The translations under genes were made by a program, and so were the position numbers. This document shows positions 10,872 to 20,799 of a stretch of DNA of 64,000 nucleotides, one piece after another (the stretch's first letter is position 1; the number at the start of each line of letters is the position of its first letter). Below the pieces are notes generated by a model. That model saw nothing but the letters and a program-made list of their open reading frames with translations, ran no database searches and had not been told where the DNA came from. The stretch comes from Phytophthora sp. 'mugwort' (taxonomy: Eukaryota; Oomycota; Peronosporomycetes; Peronosporales; Peronosporaceae): the NCBI GenBank assembly GCA_033558025.1, contig JAUCEF010000017.1, positions 1,550,001 to 1,614,000 of the forward strand, written 5' to 3'.

Positions 10872-13800
10872 ATCAGGCCCTCTGCCCAAGACGCCTCGAC
10901 CAAGGTCTCCATCGACAAGTTTAACGGAGACAACTACGCGACGTAGAACCGCTACATGCGCGGCGTGTTCCTGACCAAGTCGACGTGGCATGTGGTGAAT
11001 CGGGAAACGTCTCCGACCTTTACGGACTCCCGGGCTAAGGGCGAGTATGTCAAGTCGACCAACATCGCTTTTGGACTGATGTTGCTTCACATGGACGCCG
11101 ACTACCATCATGTGGTCGATGACTGCGAGGAAGCATGGATCGCATGGACGCGCTTGAAGACGCTGTACGGTGGATCGCAGAAGGCTGGTCGCATCTACCT
11201 CAAGCGACAGCTCTTCAGCATGGAGATGTCGGAAGGCGGCAATGTGTTGCATCATTGCAATGATGTCCTGAACATCAGCGCCAAGCTCAGCAGCATCGGC
11301 GCCAAGATGGAGGACGAGGACGTGGCGATCTGCTTGCTGCGCAGTCTCCCCAAGAGCTACGAGAACGTCGTGCTGCACTTGGAGATGAGTAGCGCGGAGC
11401 TGAAGACGGCAAGAGTCGTGAAGGTGCTCACGAACGAGAATATCAAGCGGCAGGGCGAGAAGACTCCGTCGGTGAAAACTGAAGACGCGGCCAAGGCGTT
11501 CAGTGCCGAGCGAGAATCTCGTCAGTGCACGTACTGCGGAAAATTGGGGCACACGGTGGAGCGGTGCTGGACCAAGCAGAAGGACGAAAACCGAGGGCCA
11601 AGACGCGGCGGAACGGCCGTGGACGCGGAGCAAACCATGTTCAGTGGCGCAACGACGACTACGACTACGACCGTGTTGCGTTTGCGGTTTCGTTGGAATG
11701 CGGAAAATCGACGGGCAAGGATATGCCCGGGATGTGGGCGGTCGACAGCGGCGCAACGCACCCCATTTGCAATGACAAGACCAAGTTCGCCACGCTGAAT
11801 GAGCAAGACGAAGGTGAACTATCGGTAGCGGACGGAAACAAGGCCGAGATTAAGGGTGTGGGAACTATCATCGAACGAGTGGTTCTGCCCAACGGCGACG
11901 AGCGCGACATCGAAATCAAGGACGCGCTGTACGTGCCGAAGATGAACAAGAATCTGCTTTCGGTGCCGCAGATTAACAAGAGTGGCAAGTTTCAAGTGGT
12001 GTTCGACGGTGCGAACATGCATGTCGCGCGGAAGGGCTCGAAGCAAGTGGTGGCAACGGCTGACCTCGTCGACGGTCTCTACTAGCTACGCATACCACAA
12101 CATTCGGTGAATACGGCGACGTCAACGCGCAACGTGGATCTACACGCGCGGATGGGCCACGCTCCGATCGACGTGCTGCGCAAAATGGTCAGCAGTGGGC
12201 ATGATCAAGGACGCGAAAACACCATCACAGTCGAGTGGACCAAGCATATGTCGCGGATGTCAGCAAGGGAAGATGGTCCAAAACCGTTCCCAAGCAACCG
12301 CGACAAGCGTCACTACGACGTATTTGAGCTACTCCACTTCGACATCTGCGGTCCCATGGAACAAGAGTCACTGGGTGGCAGCAAATATTTGCTGCTCATA
12401 GTGGACGAAGTCAGCGGATGCATGAAGGGTTTATGCTTAAGTGCGAAGTCGGAGAGCGAAGAATGCCTCAAGACCTACATCGTGAAGGTGCAGACGCAGT
12501 TCGGCAAACGTGTCAAGTTCGTGCGCCACGACGGAGCCCGTGAATTTGCTACTACTTCGCTCAAGGCCTTCTACGAAGATCAAGGCATCGAGCAGCAGAC
12601 TACGGTTCCGTACGCGCACCAAACCAACGGCACGGCAGAGAGAGCTATCCGGACCATCGTTACGATTGGTCGCAGCATGCTGCATCATGCAAAGCTGGAC
12701 AAGTGTTTTTGGGGCGAAGCAGCGATGGCTGCAATTTATGTCAAGAACCGCTTGCCGTCGCCCAAGGTCGAAAACAAGACTCCGTTCGAGATTGTATACA
12801 AGCTCAAGCCAAGTGTGAAGCACATGCGTGTGTTTGGATGTCGGACATACGTCCTAACACCGAAGGAGAAGCGACTCAAGTGGGACCCCAAGGCTCGCGC
12901 TGGTGTGTTCATGGGCTACGAAGAAATGTCGAAGGCGTACAGAGTTTAGGATATCGAGGCGGGGCAGGTGGTGATACGTCGCGATGTCACCTTCGACGAA
13001 TCAAGTTTTGGTATCTCGACGGCGATCTCAAGTAATGACGACGAAGATGTGAACCTGGACTTCGACTCGCTCGAGATTGGCGATGATGACTCGGCGGGTC
13101 CGACCGAATTCAAGCTGGCGGGAAAGCGCAAGACTCGACCAAGTGATGCGAATACCATGTCAGTGAACTCGCGTCCTGTTCGTCGTGCGACTGGTTTGGA
13201 AGAAGCAAGCGCTCCTGTCACCTCGTTTGAGCGCCAAGCCAAACGCCGAGCGAGTGTACGAATGGAACCTGGACTGCCTGATGAAGAAGAGAAGGATGCT
13301 CATGACAACGAAGAAGACGATTCCACTCCTCCCGTGTTTTGGCGAGCAAGTGCCAACTCAGTGGAAGCCGGCGAGTTATCTGAGCCGACGACATTCCAAG
13401 ACGCGGTGAACGGACCTATCAAGTGCATTGGCGCAAGGTTGTTCGCGCGGAGCTCAAGTCGATGCGACTTCGTGGTGTGTTTCGTGCTGCCAAGTTGCCC
13501 AGCGGACAACGTGCCATTGGTACCAAGTGGGTGTTCAAGATCAAGCGCACAGCCGACGGATCGATCGAGAAATACAAAGCGCTCCTGGTGGTCAAGGGTT
13601 TCAAGCAGAAGTACGGTATCGACTACATGGAGACGTTCTCGCCCGTGGTCAAGTACGTGACCCTCCGCATAGTGATCGCAATTGCCAAGTATTTCGACTG
13701 GCTTCTGGACCAACTCGACGTGGTAACGGCATTTCTGTACGGCGTCATGAAGGAAGTCGTGTATTGCGTGGTGCCAGAAGGGGTCGAGCTGGACGATGAC

Positions 13801-14931
13801 TTCGACTGCCTAGAACTGGTCAAGGCGATCTACGGTCTCAAGCAAGCTTCGCGCGTGTGGAACGAGACCTTCGACGAATTCGTGTGCTCCATCGGTTTTC
13901 AAGTTTCGGCCTACGATCCGTGCCTCTACATCAAGATTGTGGATGGTCACTGCGTTCTGTTGCTGGTGTACGTGTACGACGTATTAGTAACCGGAAGTTC
14001 GGTCGAACTAATCGCACGCACCAAGAATGACCTGAAGACACGTTTTGAGATGACCGACAGCGGGAAGTGTGCCTTTGTCTTGGGTATCGAGCTGGTCGAC
14101 AACGCTGACGGCAGTGTAACAATGTGCCAACGACTCTACGTGGACGACATTCTCAAGCGTTTCGGCATGGATGACTTCAAGGCTGTGGTAAGCCCCGCGG
14201 ATTTGAGCTCTCGACTGGTTCCAAGCAACGCGCCGACCAAGATCAACGTTCCCTTTCGTGAGGCTGTGGGTGCACTCATGCACTTGATGACTGCGACGCG
14301 ACCAGATATCGCTTTCGCCGTGGGATATGTGTCGCGCTTCATGGAAAACCCTCAAGTCGAGCACTGGGTTGCAGTGAAGCGAATCCTCCGCTATTTACAA
14401 GGGACCAAGTCGCATGGAATCTGCTTCAAACCCGGTGACAAGGTGGACTTTCGCGGCTACTCAGACGCAGACTGGGCCGGCGACCATTCCGATCGCAAGT
14501 CAACTTCGGGCTATACGTTCATTTTGATGGGCGCGCCAGTCAGTTGGGGAAGCAAGAAACAGTCAAGTGTGTCGCTATCAACGAGCGAAGCGGAATACAT
14601 CGCGCTCGTTCTGGCCGTCCAAGAAGGCAAGTGGATTCACCGCCTGTTGTGCGAGATTTTGACGGCAGCGAACGAATCGGAGCCAGAGCTCAAGATCCTC
14701 GAAGACAACCAATCGTGCATCAAGATGACGAAGAACCCTGTGAACCACGGTCGTGCCAAGCACATCGATAACAAGTACCATCACATCCGTGATGAGGTCA
14801 AGCGCGGTGAAGTCAAGCTCGAGTATTGTGAGACTTCAATCATGCTCGCTGACATCATGACCAAGGCGCTGCCAGGACCGCACCACATGGATCTGACGGC
14901 GTCCCTCGGAACCCACGCGTGTTCGCATTGA
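10860..14931 (+). pseudogene. Ty1/Copia gag-pol polyprotein, inactivated
   Basis: Order gag, protease, integrase, reverse transcriptase, RNase H, as in Ty1/Copia. Gag starts at ATG 10860 and has a CCHC knuckle ([14 protein letters not shown], about 11528-11570). Protease has WAVDSGATH (about 11737). Integrase has an H...GH / CRGCQQGK zinc site, HFDICGPM, HDGAREF and TNGTAER (12120-12640). Reverse transcriptase has GTKWVFKIK, QLDVVTAFLYG and AIYGLKQASRVW; RNase H has SDADWAGD, EAEYIAL and a tail ILADIMTKALP-like end. Defects: TAG at codon 29 (10944-10946), a frameshift near 11600, TAG at 12083-12085, frameshifts near 12195 and 12285, TAG at 12947-12949, a frameshift near 13420. The catalytic YVDD box reads YVYD (13969-13980), so the polymerase lacks one metal-binding Asp. 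It could move only with enzymes supplied in trans. Confidence 0.93.
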
Positions 14932-14938
14932 GGGGGCG
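14926..14938 (+). other. Polypurine tract of the Copia element
   Basis: A short purine run (GAGGGGG) ends two bases before the 3' LTR, where the plus-strand primer is expected. It overlaps the pol stop codon. Confidence 0.6.
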
Positions 14939-15281
14939 TATTGAGGGTTGCCGGGTTTTGGTACTGTTTACCAGTAACCGGTTAACCCGAACCGGTCCAA
15001 CACGATCCCGCGATGTTTTCGGTACGTTGTTTACGCAACTGATGATTAGACGAGTAGGATGGTTGGACGAGTGCGGAGTGTTGGTGATTGGATGCACCAA
15101 ATGATTGGATGCAAGGCTGCATATTTATGTGGTAGACTAGGTAGTGTAAGCTCCGATAAATCAATCACTTTCGAATGTTCCTTCTTCAGCTCAAGTGGTC
15201 TTCACTCCGGTCCCCTCACCCAAGTGCAGAACTATCTCCGCTCAACCCAAGCCTCGTTTCTAGACCTCAACACCTTTAACA
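14939..15281 (+). repeat. Copia element 3' LTR
   Basis: 343 bp, same ends as the 5' LTR. The four differences are two adjacent ones near LTR position 90 (CA versus TT), one G/T and one A/G in the second half. High identity means recent insertion. Confidence 0.92.
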
Positions 15282-15286
15282 CTCGG
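15282..15286. repeat. Copia target site duplication, right copy
   Basis: CTCGG directly after the 3' LTR, identical to 10508-10512. Confidence 0.9.
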
Positions 15287-16838
15287 CCTCATCTTGTGCC
15301 TTTGCCATCATGTCTACGGCATCTTCAACACGATCCACGTCAACTGCATCACGACCTCCATATACCGCCTTCGATATCTCCTATCGTAAGTACTTCTTAA
15401 ATGGAAGTGCAGATCAGTATACGAGCCAAGAGAAAACTCGTTCTTGAAAAGACTAATCTCCCCCAAAGTCTTTATCGATCATAATCGCTCTGATTTGGTC
15501 CCAGGAGGGGTTGTTCTCCTTGAATACTTCAATTGCATCTTTCATACAGGCATGACTCTCGCTTTCGACGAATGCATGTTGTACGTATTGACCCTATAAT
15601 CGAACATACATGATATATAAGCGATCCGATTTACAGCGAGTAGATATTCGTCATCAACTTTAACAATGGGGCCCAACTTCACCAACTGGATAACAAGGTC
15701 ACCAACCGAAGGAGAAGTTTACCAACCGAAGGAGAAGTTCACCAACTGGGGTTCTGTGTTACCATTGGAGTTCCAGGTCACCCGCAGGAGTTGTGGATCA
15801 CCAACTGGAGTTGTGGGTCACCAGAACGCGCACTTACATGGCCGAAAACGTTGTTTATGATGAAACTGAAGAGCTTGTACTTAGATGCATTGGTTCTATG
15901 TGTTGAATCCAGCGGGACAACTTCAGCAAAGACTTTAAAGAATCGTTTCATCTGACGAGTCTGAAGCGTGATGGTCTGCGTATTTTGGTGTCGTCGACCA
16001 AAATAGTAGCGGTATTCCCTCGAGAAGATCATAACTTTCGTAAGACAACCTCCAGCCTCTCTTCCACAGTCCCGGATCCACGGCGCTTGGCTTTAAGGCG
16101 CTGCATCAAGTTATGGATGTCGCGTAAGATGATTATTTTGCCTGTAAAGCCATAAACATCAAAATCATGTTAGGCAATTTGTTGCATCTCTCGAAATGGC
16201 ATCTCAACTGACAAATCTGTAATCTCTTTAAGATACTTTAGAATTTTCTTAGGTTTCCGCTAGCTTTAAGGAGCTCATCTACGATATCGAGAACGGCGGA
16301 ATCACTGACTCGCCTATTCGCTGGATAGTGCTGATAGATCTTCTTTCCAAGCCGATGGTTGTGAGTCCGTTTGTGTGTTGTGACAGCAATGCAAAACGTT
16401 TTGGTGGCATCATACCGAGCAATGACAGCGGAAAGAACCACCCCACAGCCCGTGCTTCGTGCCTGATGCCCAGTCCGGCGACCTTTCCCTCTCGAACTCT
16501 TATCCCATCCATGCATGCACAACAACTTCTTGTAATAGTCACCAAAAGCCTCGGGGATTAGCTCTGCTTCGCTCCACTTCTTCTTTGCCTTGATGAACCA
16601 GATTCCGAGTCGTGGCTTTGACCGTGGTGCGAATGCTATACAGCTGGGATGTGCGGTCCGGATACTCCGCTAGACTTGCAAAGAAAGAGTCCCAGTTATC
16701 GTGCCAAGTCTCGAAAGCCGGTGCCGTTACACGCATTTCGTCACAGTCTTCATCTGATGAGTTTGCTACACGCGATAATCGATCATCAGACCCGTCGCAG
16801 CTGTCAAACAGAGGGTCTCCGACTTTGGAGTCGCTCAT
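15287..16838 (-). pseudogene. MULE transposase, N-terminal and DDE part
   Basis: The 5' portion of the Mutator-like transposase cut by the Copia insertion. ATG at 16838 starts MSDSKVGDPLFDS, followed by an AFETWHDNWDSFF stretch and a zinc/DNA-binding-type region with CIAVTTHKRTHNH (about 16350). The DDE core includes EVVPLDSTHRTNASKYKLF (about 15880-15930, first Asp), an intron (15594-15837), GQYVQHAFVESESH and IMIDKDFG (about 15470, second Asp), ending in YGGRDAVDVDRVEDAVDMM at the insertion point. Several in-frame stops (for example near 15385 and 15450) show it is dead. Together with 7568-10512 it forms one old element into which the Copia jumped. Confidence 0.75.
15594..15837 (-). repeat. 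Intron of the MULE transposase carrying GTTGGTGA tandem repeats
   Basis: On the minus strand GGCCAT|GTAAGT...TTATAG|GGTCAA joins the codons for FGH and GQYVQHA exactly, so this is a 244-bp spliceosomal intron. It holds about six imperfect copies of a GTTGGTGA(A/C)-based unit; one form (CTTCTCCTTCGGTTGGT) occurs twice in a row. The same motif occurs in the outer flanks of the element (7063-7165 and 17048-17067). Confidence 0.65.
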
Positions 16839-16843
16839 GAGGC

Positions 16844-16914
16844 GTTTGCCGAAGGGGGCGTGCGCGTCGTGGGAGTCGAGCTTGCCGGAGGGGGCGTGCG
16901 CGTTCTGGGAGTCT
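16844..16914. repeat. Two tandem copies of a 36-bp GC-rich unit
   Basis: GTTTGCCGAAGGGGGCGTGC... is repeated next door as GCTTGCCGGAGGGGGCGTGC..., directly upstream of the MULE ATG (minus strand), so it lies in the presumed leader or promoter of the transposase. Confidence 0.6.
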
Positions 16915-17294
16915 TGAAATGAAGGCTCACAGGACGGACGGAAATCCCCCCTCTTTTTTTTGAAAAAAAGGAAATGTAGAGATTCTGTAATTTATCTCCA
17001 GGTAATCTAACCCATCCCAATGTTTTACGAAAATTACCGTCCCCGGCTATGCAATCTCGTTGGTGACTCCAGTCAGTTCCTTTTAAAATTGATGGCCCCA
17101 CAGCGATACAGACAACGACGCATAAATACGGCATTGAACGGTGTCACTTTTCAAATCCCATACTAAAGTCATTATTCATTTTGACCAATCAAATCATGTC
17201 GATAAGAATTTTAAACCCAATACGAACAGGTAATAATAATAATGGCTCTAAGTAAAACTGCATTAGAGATCGACCAAATTTTACTCATTTCGCA
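16915..17294. other. Flank between MULE and pogo-like element
   Basis: No gene seen. Contains the right-hand partner (17048-17067) of the putative MULE inverted repeat. The AT-rich stretch 17150-17290 leads into the pogo-like gene. Confidence 0.4.
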
Positions 17295-18514
17295 ATGCCG
17301 CGCGCCAAGCACAGCATCAGCATTAAGAAGTAGCGCGAGGTGTTAGCGCTCATTAACCAAGTCGGCACTGAGGAAGTGGCACGGACGCTTAGCGTTACCC
17401 GTGGAAAAGTACACGGGTGGACCAAGCAAGCCAGTGCCATCCGCAAATTCAAGGGCAATGTATTGTCGAAGATTTTGAAAGGCCAGGGACGAAAGGAACT
17501 TTTCCTGAAGTCCCTGCCCTTGTAACCTACATGAAGTACGTTCGACGGGACGAAGCCGTGCGCTTATATATTATTACTAGACCTGATTAACAGAAATTGT
17601 GACTAACTTATTAATAATTTCTTTTGTAAATTTTTAACTGTACACGTTAGGTTCTTTCAACCTCTAGAATGATAGAATTCATGTGGAGGATTCTCCCGGG
17701 CTGGATGACTCTATTTCGATGGCAAAGAGAACGGTGAGGTCTCACTTGAGCGCATGCTGCAGCGTATAGCAAACTGGTACGTACATATTAATTAAATTCA
17801 ATTTGATGCTAGTTTACCATGATTACGTTTTTACTTTATCTTATTGTATTGAAGTTATGGATTTTCTGCGCAGAAGCCGCAAGCTGCGAGAAAGTCATTT
17901 GAGGAGCTCGAAGAAGTTTGGGCAGTCCTTTCACTAGGCTTTTGGGCTAAGTACGGAACGTACGAAGGTGGCGGCATATTGAACGTTGACGAAACCGCCA
18001 TTTTGTTCCATATGCCGCCGACCAAAAACTGGGCACTGAAGCGGCGCAGAGACTCAGCACGCATTTTGGGAATGAGCAAACACGCGGGTCGATTGACTGC
18101 TGTTCTGACTGTTCGAGATGATGGTAAATTTATTTTATTTGTTATTGTGTTTTTTTAATTTATTAATATACTGTGATATATTATTATGAATGTTAGGGGA
18201 AAAATTACCGATTCTATTTGTTGTACGCGGCGTTCCTGGTGGGAAAATTGTGCAGGACGATCTAGAAACATACCCGAAATGGGCATGTTTACGCAGTTCG
18301 AGAAAATGCATGGATGGACAAGGACGTTTGGAAGCTATATGTAGAAAAAGTTGTTAAAATATGAAATAGATGGCCCCGCTGTTCTTCTCCTTGACAACTT
18401 TGAGTATCATGTTTCGGAGGGAGGACAGAGGGTTGTAGCAGAGGAAGCTAACGCTACTGTGGTCCATTACCACCGAACAGTACGTCGGTTTGTCAACTTC
18501 TTGACGTCGGTGTA
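17295..18514 (+). pseudogene. Pogo-like (CENP-B/DDE) transposase, inactivated
   Basis: ATG 17295 begins MPRAKHSISIKK, then a TAG (17331-17333) where a Lys or Gln codon is expected, then a psq/CENP-B-type helix-turn-helix (REVLALINQVGTEEVARTL, GKVHGWTKQ). After a frameshift near 17510 come the catalytic parts: NVDETAILFHMPP (first Asp, about 17985), GEKLPILFVVRG (about 18197), DGPAVLLLDNFEYHV (second Asp, about 18370-18410). AT-rich gaps in the alignable protein have intron borders, e.g. GTAAAT...GTTAG at 18122-18196 joining DDG to EKLP. The family moves by cut and paste into TA sites. Frameshifts and stops make it inactive. Ends not found. Confidence 0.65.
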
Positions 18515-18885
18515 ATGTGACCACTTAAAGCGAAGCTAAGAAATTGTGCTAGACGCAGCGGAGGATGCGTGATACGAAGCTGCTCATGAAAGATTCGTTT
18601 GTCATCCATGGACATCTGGCGATTCTCATCGACAATCGGCATAGATGTAGTCGTCTGAGTCGAATTGTTCTCTGATGTACTTGTTTGAGTTCCAGCCGAT
18701 ACCATGCTTGATGCTATCGGAACTATGCTCGCTTCGTTATCTGTGGCCCACATCGTCTCCGCATATCGTTGCTTGAGATGATTATCGATAGATACCTCGC
18801 GCTCAGCATCGCGGAGTAGTTCTTGTCGCTTGCGTTCGCGCTGCGATAGACTAGAACAAGACGGAAACATCGTTTGATTATACAA
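18493..18885 (-). CDS. Hypothetical protein in the Polinton block
   Basis: 130 residues, not recognised. The N-terminal half is charged and helical (SQRERKRQELLRDAEREV), the middle is Ser/Thr-rich (GTQTSTSENNSTQTTTS). It lies at the edge of the Polinton genes on the same strand and may be an accessory ORF or chance. Its 3' end overlaps the last bases of the pogo-like remnant. Confidence 0.3.
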   Translation of the reverse strand: MYNQTMFPSCSSLSQRERKRQELLRDAEREVSIDNHLKQRYAETMWATDNEASIVPIASSMVSAGTQTSTSENNSTQTTTSMPIVDENRQMSMDDKRIFHEQLRITHPPLRLAQFLSFALSGHITPTSRS

Positions 18886-19071
18886 TAGCAGAGATGGTAT
18901 CGACTATAATATTAAATGCATAATTTTAGTATGAATATTGGCTGATGGTAAATTTATGAAATTTCCATCGATCACAAATATGTGGATGGACGAGAGCTTT
19001 TCGCCTCGTGAGCAATCGATCGTACTCATCTCGAGCCTCCGCGGCCGTCATATCAAATAGTTTCTCAATAT

Positions 19072-19383
19072 CTACCCGAAAGAATGGATTATCGATGATT
19101 GCTCGATATGAATGATTATCTCCGCCAATTGATCAGTTCCGATTTGATGTACAAGTCTCTGTATGACATCATTTTTTTGTTTCAGATCGTTGTTAATCTC
19201 GATGTATCGTCTGACTCGCTGATGCATCTTCGCGAGTTCCTTCCGAAACATAACGATCTGTGCATCATTGTCATGCCGCGCGTAGTATCCTGATTTGAGA
19301 GCATTGCGAGAGCATGGGATGTTACTTTTAGTGGTTGCTTGGCATTTACTCGTATTAAATTTATCGCTATCTATATATATCAC
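19072..19383 (-). CDS. Small zinc-finger-like coiled-coil protein of the Polinton
   Basis: 103 residues. The first third, KCQATTKSNIPCSRNALKSG, resembles the 'C.a.TK.g..C.r' motif of small viral DUF5763-type domains, though the distal Cys looks replaced by Tyr (YYARH). The rest is a predicted coiled coil (LAKMHQRVRRYIEINNDLKQ). No function assigned. A 15-bp AT-rich gap separates it from the divergent ORF at 19398. Confidence 0.4.
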   Translation of the reverse strand: MIYIDSDKFNTSKCQATTKSNIPCSRNALKSGYYARHDNDAQIVMFRKELAKMHQRVRRYIEINNDLKQKNDVIQRLVHQIGTDQLAEIIIHIEQSSIIHSFG

Positions 19384-19397
19384 CCAATATTTTTACA

Positions 19398-19643
19398 ATG
19401 GATGAGATCCAGTACATCGATTACGATGCTCTTGATGCCGCGGGAGTCTATGACAACACCGGTGATGAGGAAGAAGCTGAAAGTTTTGTCAAAAAATATG
19501 TAGAGCTCAGGAGACGAGCTGAGATGGCAAGGATTGAGCTTGCGCGATTGACACCTCCGAGGCCGGTCAGATGTCTGTCTCCGGCGAAGCTCGATCTGTG
19601 CCCCAGTAATGCTTCTCCAGCGTGCTCATCTCATTTTTGTTGA
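19398..19643 (+). CDS. Hypothetical acidic protein, Polinton block
   Basis: 81 residues, MDEIQYIDYDALDAAG..., acidic N-terminus then a helix of alternating charge (KKYVELRRRAEMARIELARL). Divergent from the preceding minus-strand ORF. Not recognised; small size makes it uncertain. Confidence 0.3.
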   Translation: MDEIQYIDYDALDAAGVYDNTGDEEEAESFVKKYVELRRRAEMARIELARLTPPRPVRCLSPAKLDLCPSNASPACSSHFC

Positions 19644-19647
19644 TTAG

Positions 19648-20675
19648 TCAGAGATTGTCCTGACCCTCCCATGACGGCTCGTCATACCCTTTCCATTTGA
19701 TAAAATATTTGTACTTGCCGTTGCGTCGTTTTTTATGCTTCAGTATCGCCTCCGCTTCATATATCTGACCATGTTCAACATCCGTATCCGTGATAGCAAG
19801 CTTGACGCGTTTGAGCTCGTTGGGGGGGGGGGCTTATAAAGAACTTGGCCGTTTTTTAGAGCGTATTTGGATGCGATGTCCATCTATTCCTGCAACTTCA
19901 TAGACAAGCGTGGTCCATTTAGCTGATTCCTTACCAAATTATTTCGATTGAGTCGATATACAACTGTCTCACCCGAAGTGAATTCATTATCAACCTCTCG
20001 TAGTAGGTTTTGATTATGGCCGAGCTCCGCGTGAATGACAGTCCCCCTGGCATCGTTTGGGGTCATACCAATGGAGCTGTGCTTAGTTGAATTGTAGTTA
20101 TCAATCAAATCGGATACTAATCGCTTGGTTAGTTTAAGCCCTGAACGTACCAGTCGTTGCTTAATAGTGCGTTTGAATCGCTCAGCCTTTCCCATCGTTG
20201 AGTGTTCTTCAGGTTCATTGTTGAAATGAGTAATTTTCGACTTCTTGAAATAGCTCTGGACTTGTTGATTCATGAAATCAGATCCGTTGTCGCTCGTTAT
20301 GACGCTAGGTTGTGTTGCTTCACGAAGCGTTTTAGAGCTTTCAGAACTGTATTGCTTTTTTTGGGGGATTAGCTCTATATACCCCAATCGACTATTGATA
20401 TTGGCTGCTGTGAGCAGTGAGCGAGTCTCCCAGAAAGCCAAGTCGGTCTGCTATGAATCTGGATTGTTGCTCGCGATATGGAATTGATCGAATCGCTTCC
20501 TTTGGTCCTGAAACTGCTGGGTACCAGCTTGATTCACGTACCATGCTTTTAAATCCTTGAGTCCGATTGAGCTGTCAATGCTTTTAGCCTTCTCATACAG
20601 GCTCTGAACACCAACGAAACCAGTTTTGGGTCGCTGTATAGCTTGGATAGCAGCTGTGGAGTTGTTCGCTCGCAC
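19648..20675 (-). pseudogene. Polinton (Maverick) retroviral-type integrase with chromodomain
   Basis: The N-terminal part carries GLKDLKAWYVNQAGTQQF and FDQFHIASNNPDS. A TAG replaces the expected Trp codon, and the core resumes as QTDLAFWETR (first catalytic Asp). Then ANINSRLGYIELIP, VITSDNGSDF (second Asp) and MGKAERFKRTIKQ (Glu): an rve D,D-35-E fold as in Polintons. After frameshifts near 19910 and in an A6 run near 19860 the frame continues as YKPPPNELKRVKLAI and a chromodomain (AEAILKHKKRRNGK, YFIKWKGYDEPSWEGQDNL) ending at 19648. In this family the enzyme inserts the linear element into the host; the chromodomain probably guides it to chromatin. Stop and frameshifts mean it is inactive. 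Confidence 0.8.
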
Positions 20676-20799
20676 TTGTGCGTGTGGTCTGCGACCCCAC
20701 CCTCATCGTGTTCCATGACTCTCTATATATATCGAGCAAAACAAAAATGTGGTTTGTAACACTTTTAGATGTCCAGCGGAATCGTTAAAATACCATCAT

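Noticed and set aside
10806..11756. Long minus-strand open frame (316 codons)
   Set aside because: Antisense shadow of the Copia gag region; no family features, Arg/His-rich as expected from the opposite strand of a codon-biased gene.
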